Assembly: GCA_018066005.1 (NCBI GenBank)
Contig: JAGHSG010000146.1
Coordinates: 1-9,388, forward strand
Source: Bacteroidales bacterium
GTDB lineage: Bacteria; Bacteroidota; Bacteroidia; Bacteroidales; Paludibacteraceae
Length of the DNA: 9,388 nt
Reading direction: 5' to 3'
A program made the translations under genes and the position numbers. Of this stretch, positions 1 through 5,090 are shown piece after piece; within the stretch, counting starts at the first letter, position 1, and every line of letters starts with the position of its first letter. Under the pieces are notes generated by a model. It ran no database searches, was not told the origin of the DNA, and saw only the letters and a program-made list of their open reading frames with translations.

Positions 1-93
1 GTTAACCGATTCACCAAGTATATCCATAACGGTCAACTGATTATCCGCAAGGGGGGTAAGGCGTTTGGCGCCGGAGGCGCGGAACTGCGTTGA
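1..93 (+). CDS. C-terminal end of a probable surface or secreted protein (partial)
   Basis: The frame is open from the window edge and encodes 30 residues ending in TGA at 91-93. The visible tail, with YIHNGQLIIRKGGKAF followed by a Gly/Ala-rich GAGGAEL end, resembles the short 'NGQL-I-I-R/K-G-K-F-A-GAEL' module that closes many secreted or surface proteins of Bacteroidales; that resemblance is from memory of the family, not from a search. The rest of the protein lies outside the window, so its function cannot be called. A terminator follows 24 bases after the stop, which supports a genuine gene end here. Confidence 0.6.
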   Translation, partial: VNRFTKYIHNGQLIIRKGGKAFGAGGAELR

Positions 94-117
94 TAGCCGC
101 CCCGCTGCCGTTCTATA

Positions 118-143
118 AAAAATCGTCATTCGGGGCGATTTTT
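118..143 (+). terminator. Rho-independent terminator after the left-edge gene
   Basis: The stem AAAAATCG (118-125) pairs with CGATTTTT (136-143) and can be extended inward by a U-G and a C-G pair, leaving a six-base ATTCGG loop. The T-rich 3' arm and following CTGTTTTTATTT serve as the release tract, and the A-rich 5' arm could allow some action in the other direction. It is immediately preceded by TGCCGTTCTAT (106-116), an 11-mer that recurs in the repeat array at 1854-1864. Confidence 0.8.
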
Positions 144-152
144 CTGTTTTTA

Positions 153-168
153 TTTGCATATATGCAAA
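153..168. promoter_or_regulatory. Perfect 16-bp palindrome over the -33 box (candidate operator)
   Basis: TTTGCATATATGCAAA is identical to its own reverse complement over 16 bases. Its left end is the TTTG -33 element of the promoter for the Ntn hydrolase gene, so a dimeric regulator bound here would be expected to block or alter RNA polymerase binding. The symmetry and position are seen directly; the operator role and the identity of any regulator are inference. AT-rich palindromes also arise by chance more often than mixed ones. Confidence 0.45.
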
Positions 169-184
169 AAAAAGTGTAATTTTG
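153..184 (+). promoter_or_regulatory. Bacteroidota-type promoter for the Ntn hydrolase gene
   Basis: A -33 element TTTG (153-156) and a -7 element TAATTTTG (177-184, fitting TAnnTTTG) are separated by exactly 20 bases, as in the consensus for the primary sigma factor of Bacteroidota. Transcription would be expected to begin a few bases downstream, near 190-195, leaving a leader of about 50 bases before the ATG at 244. The spacer end GTG and the extension GCAGCG after the -7 box are shared with the promoter at 1974-2005. Confidence 0.85.
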
Positions 185-199
185 CAGCGCAAAGCGCTG
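185..199 (+). promoter_or_regulatory. Short perfect hairpin at the predicted transcription start
   Basis: CAGCGC (185-190) and GCGCTG (194-199) form a six-bp perfect inverted repeat around AAA. It lies immediately downstream of the -7 element and spans the expected start point, so it could be an operator half-site pair on DNA. If transcription starts just upstream, it could instead be a 5'-end stem protecting the mRNA. Only the symmetry is visible; the role is inferred. Confidence 0.35.
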
Positions 200-243
200 T
201 GAAGAACAGAATAAGCGATAAAATCTAACTAAATTATTAAGGT

Positions 244-1608
244 ATGAAAAAAATCTTTTTGGCACTGATGGCTGTAGCCGCCATCGCGTTAACGGGGCGC
301 AAAGACAAGAATGATGAACCCCAACCACAACCCCAACCGCAGGATGGCGTTATTCAAGTTACCCACCAATTGGGAGAAAGAGTAAAGAACCCCACTAACG
401 CAGATTGGTGTAAGGCACCGATGGCGGAGCAAACATTGTTGTCTCTGCGTCACATCTCTGACCGCTTCTATTACATGGACTTCGTTACGGATCTCACTTT
501 GCAAAAGTTAGTGGAAGCCAAATTACGCACGAACAAAGAGGTTTGTGATATGATGAACGAGCTATGGTTCAATCCCGCCGGATATGAAGATCCATTTGAC
601 GAGGAAAACCCGGGTCAAACTCCTGCCTGCTCCGGATTTATATGCTTCAACGAAGCCGGCGAACTACTTTTTGGACGTAACTTTGACGGCGCAGGAGGTC
701 CTATGTGTATGGTCTTCAATACCGCGAACGGAACACATGATTATGTACAATTAACGGCTCCTAACTACAATTCTGCACTATATAACGGAACCTCCCATAA
801 ACGTGAGAATGGGGATGGAATTCTTTCGGATGACACTACTTCCCTTCACCGCCTGCTGCGTCAACCTGTAGCAACGATGGACGGCATGAACGAATACGGT
901 CTATGCTTTGGCGCCTTCCAATTGCCTGCATTTAGGAAGGATGATGATTATCAACATGGACCTCGGCGCGTGATGCAAGAAAGCGGGAAAAATGTTATCA
1001 ACTCCAGTTTGATGCACAACCTCATCTTGAGCGAATGTAAAACGGTGAAAGATGTGGAGAAATATATGCGTGGACTTGATTTTGCGGCTACACACCCATC
1101 GCTCAATGTACACTGGATGGTGGCTGATGCAACGGGCGACTACGCTGTGTTTGAATATTGGGAAGATTCCCTTTATGTACTTCGTGCAAAAGATAGGAAT
1201 GATATTGTCCATTTGACTTCTCACGTTGTTCCTTATGAATATAATAGCATTGAGAATTACTACTGTAATCCGTACGCTACGGCAACTTATTTGACCGATA
1301 AGTGGCAGAATATCTATAGCAGTAAGGTACGTGTGAATCATTTGATGATGTCCTATCAGCCTATCATGGACGAGATGGAAGCCCTACGTTGCTTGCAGGC
1401 AGGCTCGTTTGGTGTAGAAATGTTGGGTGATGTGACGAACTGGTCGTGCGTCTATAACACCAAACAGCGCACCATCCTTTTCTGCATGCGCAACGATATG
1501 TCCACAATCTATAAATTGGATTTAAAGAAGGAATTATATGAAATGAACGACTATGGGACACCGGGATTACCCACTAATCCTCAGCGCAGGGATACTATAC
1601 CATATTGA
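244..1608 (+). CDS. Secreted Ntn hydrolase, choloylglycine hydrolase/C45-like, with lost lipobox cysteine
   Basis: This 454-residue protein belongs to the N-terminal-nucleophile amidohydrolases that cut linear amide bonds (conjugated bile acids, N-acylethanolamines, penicillin V or related N-acyl amides). The diagnostic block is C129-SGF...GRNFD: Cys129, Arg145 and Asp148 have exactly the spacing of Cys2, Arg18 and Asp21 in bile salt hydrolases. A DGMNEYGL segment (213-220), a HWMVAD strand (290-295) and an NWSCVYNT strand (399-406) match later parts of the fold. The region before Cys129 is long, as in acid ceramidase/NAAA-type precursors that self-cleave before the nucleophile, so cleavage after Ala128 is predicted. 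The Asn expected after the LTN-type strand is not obvious (LTSHVVPY here). Residues 1-18 form a lipoprotein-like signal, but residue 19 is Arg (CGC) where the lipid-bearing Cys is expected. Substrate cannot be assigned. The start is supported by the promoter and signal sequence. Confidence 0.82.
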   Translation: MKKIFLALMAVAAIALTGRKDKNDEPQPQPQPQDGVIQVTHQLGERVKNPTNADWCKAPMAEQTLLSLRHISDRFYYMDFVTDLTLQKLVEAKLRTNKEVCDMMNELWFNPAGYEDPFDEENPGQTPACSGFICFNEAGELLFGRNFDGAGGPMCMVFNTANGTHDYVQLTAPNYNSALYNGTSHKRENGDGILSDDTTSLHRLLRQPVATMDGMNEYGLCFGAFQLPAFRKDDDYQHGPRRVMQESGKNVINSSLMHNLILSECKTVKDVEKYMRGLDFAATHPSLNVHWMVADATGDYAVFEYWEDSLYVLRAKDRNDIVHLTSHVVPYEYNSIENYYCNPYATATYLTDKWQNIYSSKVRVNHLMMSYQPIMDEMEALRCLQAGSFGVEMLGDVTNWSCVYNTKQRTILFCMRNDMSTIYKLDLKKELYEMNDYGTPGLPTNPQRRDTIPY

Positions 1609-1805
1609 TTGCTTTGAAGGCGCTTACCGTTAATGTGGCTTATCAACTGAACGAGGAGAACCGTTTGGGCAAACTCAAAGTCGGCTACGTAGCTAATATG
1701 TCTGTCTTTGACGCCGATTTCCTTAAAGACGATATGGCCAAAATCTATCGCGCATCTACCATTGCCACTATTGTGGATGGCCAAGTTGTGTATGGACAAA
1801 AATAA
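1608..1805 (+). pseudogene. Remnant of an amidohydrolase (C-terminal fragment)
   Basis: The frame through 1608-1805 encodes about 65 residues that read like the last part of a YtcJ/imidazolonepropionase-type metal-dependent amidohydrolase: ALKALTVNVAY (normally the helix after the metal-binding barrel), GKLKVGYVANMSVFDADF (the returning beta-sandwich, usually G-x-L-x-VGK-x-AD-x-V-V-x-D) and a final IVDGQVVYGQK strand. None of the metal ligands (HxH, Lys/His, Asp) is present, because the whole barrel is missing. The frame is closed upstream by TAA at 1575-1577. The only in-frame start is a TTG overlapping the stop of the preceding gene, so a functional small protein is unlikely. A deletion or frameshift joining it to the Ntn hydrolase 3' end is the simplest explanation; the last residues of that gene (NPQRRDTIPY) could even derive from the amidohydrolase read one base out of frame. 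Confidence 0.7.
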
Positions 1806-1807
1806 AA

Positions 1808-1884
1808 TTAGCGAAGCGTTCTATTAGCGTCAGCGTTCTACTAGGCACGGTAGTGCCGTTCTATTAGGGCATCGCCCATTCTAT
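1808..1884 (+). repeat. Tandem array of small hairpins linked by GTTCTATTA
   Basis: Four units follow one another, each a GC-rich inverted repeat of variable length followed by a near-constant AT-rich linker. Spacers are GCGAAGC (1811-1817), GCGTCAGC (1827-1834), GGCACGGTAGTGCC (1844-1857, five-bp perfect stem) and GGGCATCGCCC (1867-1877, four-bp perfect stem). Linkers are GTTCTATTA, GTTCTACTA, GTTCTATTA and ATTCTATAA. The last linker merges into the A-run of the terminator at 1885. Spacer sequences differ while their self-complementarity is kept, as expected when structure rather than sequence is under selection or when units spread as mobile palindromes. No gene is visible in the array. Confidence 0.75.
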
Positions 1885-1914
1885 AAAAAAATCGCCTACC
1901 TTGGCGATTTTTTT
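1885..1914 (+). terminator. Strong intrinsic terminator, probably bidirectional
   Basis: AAAAAAATCGCC (1885-1896) pairs perfectly with GGCGATTTTTTT (1903-1914), a 12-bp stem with a six-base TACCTT loop. The seven T residues give a release tract on the plus strand and the seven A residues provide one on the minus strand. It separates the Ntn hydrolase unit from the efflux operon. Its flank TTCTAT-A-run-TCG matches that of the terminator at 118-143, indicating a related module. Confidence 0.88.
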
Positions 1915-1939
1915 GTGTGTAAACACAATTATGGTGCTA

Positions 1940-1968
1940 TGGAAACGATTTGCGTAAAAAAGTTTCCA
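1940..1968. promoter_or_regulatory. Inverted repeat upstream of the tetR promoter (candidate operator)
   Basis: TGGAAAC (1940-1946) and GTTTCCA (1962-1968) are perfect seven-base inverted arms separated by 15 bases, so their centres are 22 bp apart, about two helical turns. The element ends six bases before the -33 box of the efflux operon promoter, a reasonable place for an autoregulatory TetR dimer or for an activator. TetR operators are usually more compact, so the assignment to the adjacent repressor is tentative. Confidence 0.35.
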
Positions 1969-1973
1969 AAAAA

Positions 1974-2005
1974 TTTGGTCATGTCAAAAAAAAAGTGTAC
2001 CTTTG
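1974..2005 (+). promoter_or_regulatory. Bacteroidota-type promoter of the efflux operon
   Basis: TTTG (1974-1977) and TACCTTTG (1998-2005) are 20 bases apart, an exact match to the TTTG-N20-TAnnTTTG pattern. The start point is expected near 2012, leaving roughly 33 bases of leader before the ATG at 2045. That leader contains the purine-rich direct repeat GCAAGAAGA (2020-2028 and 2029-2037), which may assist ribosome binding in the absence of a classical site. No other convincing promoter is seen before any downstream gene, so the five genes probably share this one. Confidence 0.88.
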
Positions 2006-2044
2006 CAGCGTTTTTTGGTGCAAGAAGAGCAAGAAGAAATATAA

Positions 2045-2680
2045 ATGGCTGAAAATCAACGGGAAAATATTGTTTTGGCAGCATCGGAAAAGATGCGCTT
2101 GCTGGGCATACGGTCGGTGTCCGTGGATGACTTATGTCACGACCTCGGGATATCCAAAAAAACCTTCTACGTCCACTTCGCCACCAAAGATGCACTGGTG
2201 GATGAACTGCTGCGCCGACGCGAACAACAGTTGGTGGAAGATGTGGAACGCAAGACCAAAGGCAAAAAAATGATAGACCTGCTCTTTGACTTCATCAAAG
2301 TGACCAAAGACCTCAAAGATGTGCGGCAAGTGCCACCGTTGTTGTACGACCTGAAGAAATATTACCCCCAACAACTGACCGCCCACCTGCAACGACTAAA
2401 AATAATCAACCGCGACATTGCGGCACGATATTTGCAACAAGGTGTAGAAGAGGGCTTCTTCCGCCCGGACCTGAACATGGAAGCCGTAGCACGTGTGTTA
2501 GCTTCGCTTCATCAAGTCATGCTGGACAAACTGGCGGAAGCACAGAACCACCCCAGCATCGTTCAAGACTCCAAAATGGCCATGGACATCTTTATGCGGG
2601 GGCTGATAAGTGAAGAAGGGGAGAAGCGGATTAGAGAACGCTTCGCTAATAGAACGCCGCAAGCGGCTAATAGAAAATAG
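2045..2680 (+). CDS. TetR/AcrR-family transcriptional repressor of the efflux operon
   Basis: The 211-residue protein is the usual length for the family. A TetR_N helix-turn-helix occupies about residues 8-55, with the recognition part around SVDDLCHDLGISKKTFYVHF (26-45), including the typical Gly-x-S-K/x-x-T-F/Y-Y-x-H-F pattern that contacts operator DNA. The all-helical remainder (about 75-190) would form the ligand pocket and dimer interface. It is the first gene of an RND efflux operon, so it most likely represses its own promoter until a pump substrate binds; this is inferred from context. Only 14 bases separate it from the channel gene. The last 15 residues (197-211, including ANRTPQAANRK) are encoded entirely by an inverted copy of the hairpin repeat family, so the original protein was probably shorter or ended differently. 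The ligand is unknown. Confidence 0.88.
   Translation: MAENQRENIVLAASEKMRLLGIRSVSVDDLCHDLGISKKTFYVHFATKDALVDELLRRREQQLVEDVERKTKGKKMIDLLFDFIKVTKDLKDVRQVPPLLYDLKKYYPQQLTAHLQRLKIINRDIAARYLQQGVEEGFFRPDLNMEAVARVLASLHQVMLDKLAEAQNHPSIVQDSKMAMDIFMRGLISEEGEKRIRERFANRTPQAANRK
2631..2677 (-). repeat. Inverted hairpin-repeat copy forming the 3' end of tetR
   Basis: On the minus strand this stretch reads linker, GCCGCTTGCGGC, linker GTTCTATTA, GCGAAGC, linker GTTCTCTAA, the same build as the array at 1808-1884. Sixteen bases (2635-2650) are an exact inverted copy of 1807-1822, and the 12-base spacer 2656-2667 is a perfect palindromic hairpin with two-base loop. The tetR reading frame passes through all units and stops with the TAG immediately after, so the repeat is translated. 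It may also form an mRNA hairpin just before the channel gene start at 2695. Confidence 0.75.
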
Positions 2681-2694
2681 ATTAAAAAGATTAT

Positions 2695-4041
2695 ATGAAA
2701 GGAATTGTATTGTTTTTGGCAGGGATATTGGGAACACTGCCGTTTTATGGACAAGAATCGTTGAGCATGGATTCGGCACAGATGGCACTGAATGCCCTGA
2801 TGCAACAATCGTACACCAGTCACCTGACGCTGTCGCTGGCTGATGCACAGAACTATGCCATTCAACAGAACCGCACCCTAAAAAATGCTTCGTTGGACGT
2901 GCGCAAAGCCCACGCGCAGCGTTGGCAGACGATTGCTGCCATGCTCCCGCAGGCAGACGCTTCGGCACAGTACGTCAATATGTGCAACTACGAGATGGAA
3001 TTTGGTGCTACCGGACAAAAAATGTCGATGCCTAACTACCTGACCGCAGGTGCTTCCGTCAGTATGGGTCTGAACGGTCAAGCCATCGTGGGTGCGCTCA
3101 TCAACAACATAGCCATCGAGATGCAGGACATAACACGCAACCAGTCCGAAGCCGACCTGGCCGCCAACGTGACAGAGGGTTACGCTGCCGTTCTGGTGAT
3201 GCAGGACATCGTGGTACTGATGGATTCGAGTTTGCGTAACGTGGAGCGTCTGTACGACCAAACCGCCCGCATGGCTGCCGTAGGCGCTGTGGAGCAGACA
3301 CAAGCCGACCAAGTGCGCGTGCGCGTAAACCAATTACATAATAGCGTGATGGCTAACCGCCGTAACCTGGAACTGGCCTACAACACGCTGCGTGTGCTGC
3401 TGGATGTGGATGCCGAAACGGAATTGCAACTGACGACATCGTTAGACCAGTTATTGTCACCCGAGAACGCCTTGGGTATGCTGTTGGAACAGTGGAACAT
3501 AAACAATAACTTCAATTACCAACTGCTGCAGAAAAATGTTGAACTTGCCAAGAAAAACGTTCACATGGCAGCATGGGCATACGGTCCTACGATAGGTGCG
3601 CAATACACGTACACCTACCGTCATAATTTCACCGACGGCGGTTTTAACATGACTCCGCCTAACATGATTGCAGTCAATGTGGCTCTGCCTATCTGGTCAA
3701 GCGGTAAACGGGCAGCCGGTGTGACGGAGAAAAAAATAGCACTCCAACAAGCCGAAAACACGTTGTCCGAGACAACGGATAACCTGGGTATCCAATACCA
3801 GCAGTTGCGCTATAACCTCGCCAACGCCTACGAGACGTATATCACCCAAAAAGAGAATATAGAAGTTTCCAGTCGCGTGTTTGCCAACGTGGGTAATAAA
3901 TACCACTGGGGCGCTTCGTCGGCCTTGGAACTGACCAACGCTTCCAACGACCTCATCACCGCACAGACGTCGTATGTCAATTCGGTGTTGGAACTGGTGA
4001 ATGCACAAGTTAAGTTAGAGAAATTTTTGAATAATAAATGA
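2695..4041 (+). CDS. TolC-family outer membrane efflux channel
   Basis: The 448-residue protein is the outer membrane factor of a tripartite pump: a trimeric channel that spans the outer membrane and a periplasmic helical tunnel, through which the RND pump expels its substrate. An N-terminal signal peptide (about residues 1-20, ending FYGQ) is evident. There follow two OEP repeats, roughly 48-240 and 265-445. Each begins with the typical 'LSLADAQNYAIQQNRTLKNA' or 'NYQLLQKNVELAKKNV' helix and contains long Gln/Ala/Asn-rich amphipathic helices, as expected for coiled-coil barrels. No lipobox Cys is seen, unlike many OprM-type relatives, so it is probably not lipidated. It is separated from the next gene by a single base, indicating translational coupling. 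The order channel, adaptor, pump is one of the arrangements found in Bacteroidota. Confidence 0.9.
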   Translation: MKGIVLFLAGILGTLPFYGQESLSMDSAQMALNALMQQSYTSHLTLSLADAQNYAIQQNRTLKNASLDVRKAHAQRWQTIAAMLPQADASAQYVNMCNYEMEFGATGQKMSMPNYLTAGASVSMGLNGQAIVGALINNIAIEMQDITRNQSEADLAANVTEGYAAVLVMQDIVVLMDSSLRNVERLYDQTARMAAVGAVEQTQADQVRVRVNQLHNSVMANRRNLELAYNTLRVLLDVDAETELQLTTSLDQLLSPENALGMLLEQWNINNNFNYQLLQKNVELAKKNVHMAAWAYGPTIGAQYTYTYRHNFTDGGFNMTPPNMIAVNVALPIWSSGKRAAGVTEKKIALQQAENTLSETTDNLGIQYQQLRYNLANAYETYITQKENIEVSSRVFANVGNKYHWGASSALELTNASNDLITAQTSYVNSVLELVNAQVKLEKFLNNK

Positions 4042-4042
4042 T

Positions 4043-5044
4043 ATGAAAAAAGTTGTGTACTTATTGTTGGCCGTGATGACCCTCGTGGCATGCGGCAAGA
4101 AAGAAACCGCCCAACAGGAAGAGAAGGCGGAAGTTGTTAAAACCATGATTCTGCAACCGCGCAAGGTGATGCGTCAGTTATCCGTATCGGTTAACTTGCA
4201 GGGCTACGAGACCGTTAACGTGGCTCCGTCCGTAACGGGACGCATTGAACATATCTACGTGGAAGTAGGTGACGAAATCAACAAAGGCGATTCGCTGGTG
4301 CGTATGGACCAAACACAATACCGTACCGCCAAGTTGACCATGGCTAACTTAGAGACCGAGATGGCGCGTATGAACGCCTTGATTGAATCGGGTTCGGTCA
4401 GTCAACAAGCCTACGACCAAGCCAAGTTGGGCTATGACCAGACCAAGGAGAACATGGCTTTCCTGAAAAAGAACACCTATTACCGTTCGCCTTTCCGCGG
4501 CATCGTGTCGGCCAAGAACAACGAGGACGGCGAGTTATACAGCGGCGCTCCTATCGTTACTATCACGCAAGTAGATAGACTGAAAGCCCTGATAGCTATT
4601 CCCGAGTCCTATATACCCGTTGTCAAGCAGGGCATGAAACTGACTCTGAAATCGGAGATATACAAAGACCATACTTTCCCCGCATTTATCGAGATTGTGT
4701 ATCCGACCGTAGATGCTTCTACGCACACTTTCCAATGCAAGATACAGATTCCTAACGCTAACCGTCTGCTCCGTCCGGGTATGTACGTGACGACTATGCT
4801 GCCGCTGAACGAGGATAACGTCATCTGCGTACCTTATCAGTCAGTAGAGAAACTGGTCGGCGCTAACGACCGCTATGTGTTCCTGAACGAGAACGGTCGC
4901 GCCAAACGTGTAGGTGTGACCTTGGGTCAACGCATCGGCGAAGATGTGGAGATCATCGCTCCGGAGATTGTGCCCGGTGCCGAATATGTGTATGTCGGTC
5001 AGCATAAGTTGGTGGACGGCACGCTGCTGGAGATAGCGGAGTAA
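4043..5044 (+). CDS. Efflux RND transporter periplasmic adaptor (membrane-fusion lipoprotein)
   Basis: The 333-residue protein is an HlyD/AcrA-type adaptor linking the inner membrane pump to the outer membrane channel. The lipobox LVAC places the lipidated Cys at residue 17, anchoring it in the inner membrane on the periplasmic side. The split biotinyl-lipoyl domain is visible as VAPSVTGRIEHIYVEVGD (60-77) and RSPFRGIVSAK (148-158), joined by a short helical hairpin (about 92-142). The beta-barrel follows (about 178-250), ending in the family-typical LRPGMYVT (243-250), then a membrane-proximal domain. The protein is somewhat shorter than AcrA because the hairpin is short. The gene begins one base after the channel gene, and a gap of 46 bases precedes the pump gene. 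Confidence 0.92.
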   Translation: MKKVVYLLLAVMTLVACGKKETAQQEEKAEVVKTMILQPRKVMRQLSVSVNLQGYETVNVAPSVTGRIEHIYVEVGDEINKGDSLVRMDQTQYRTAKLTMANLETEMARMNALIESGSVSQQAYDQAKLGYDQTKENMAFLKKNTYYRSPFRGIVSAKNNEDGELYSGAPIVTITQVDRLKALIAIPESYIPVVKQGMKLTLKSEIYKDHTFPAFIEIVYPTVDASTHTFQCKIQIPNANRLLRPGMYVTTMLPLNEDNVICVPYQSVEKLVGANDRYVFLNENGRAKRVGVTLGQRIGEDVEIIAPEIVPGAEYVYVGQHKLVDGTLLEIAE

Positions 5045-5045
5045 C

Positions 5046-5077
5046 AACTAGATAACTAGAAAACTAGATAACTAGAA
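5046..5077 (+). repeat. Four-copy 8-bp tandem repeat AACTAGAW before the RND gene
   Basis: AACTAGAT, AACTAGAA, AACTAGAT, AACTAGAA follow each other without gaps, so the period can also be seen as two copies of a 16-mer. Each pair contains the inverted arms CTAG-ATAA-CTAG, which can form a four-bp hairpin. The array fills almost the whole gap between the stop of the adaptor gene and the ATG at 5091; only AAAATAAAGCATT lies between. There is no recognisable Shine-Dalgarno site, so the repeat sits where ribosomes must load. Copy-number change would alter the spacing or structure of this leader but not any reading frame. Confidence 0.85.
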
Positions 5078-5090
5078 AAAATAAAGCATT

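Noticed and set aside
463..475. CGCTTCTATTACA in the Ntn hydrolase gene as a further repeat copy
   Set aside because: A single linker-like match in coding sequence with no palindromic flank.
901..1341. Open frame on the minus strand inside the Ntn hydrolase gene
   Set aside because: It shows no recognisable domain or leader and lies wholly antisense to a gene with conserved motifs. The same holds for the other antisense or shifted frames within tetR, the channel, adaptor, pump and mutY genes.
1605..1805. The 66-codon frame starting at TTG as an independent small protein
   Set aside because: It has no ribosome-loading signal, starts inside the preceding stop region, and its sequence is an amidohydrolase C-terminus without the catalytic domain, so a gene remnant fits better.
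1808..1884. The hairpin array as a CRISPR
   Set aside because: Constant parts are only about nine bases, the variable parts are 7-14 bases and self-complementary, and no cas genes are nearby.
1916..1927. TGTGT-AA-ACACA palindrome after the terminator
   Set aside because: The arms are five bases of simple alternating sequence, with no link to a promoter element; too likely by chance.
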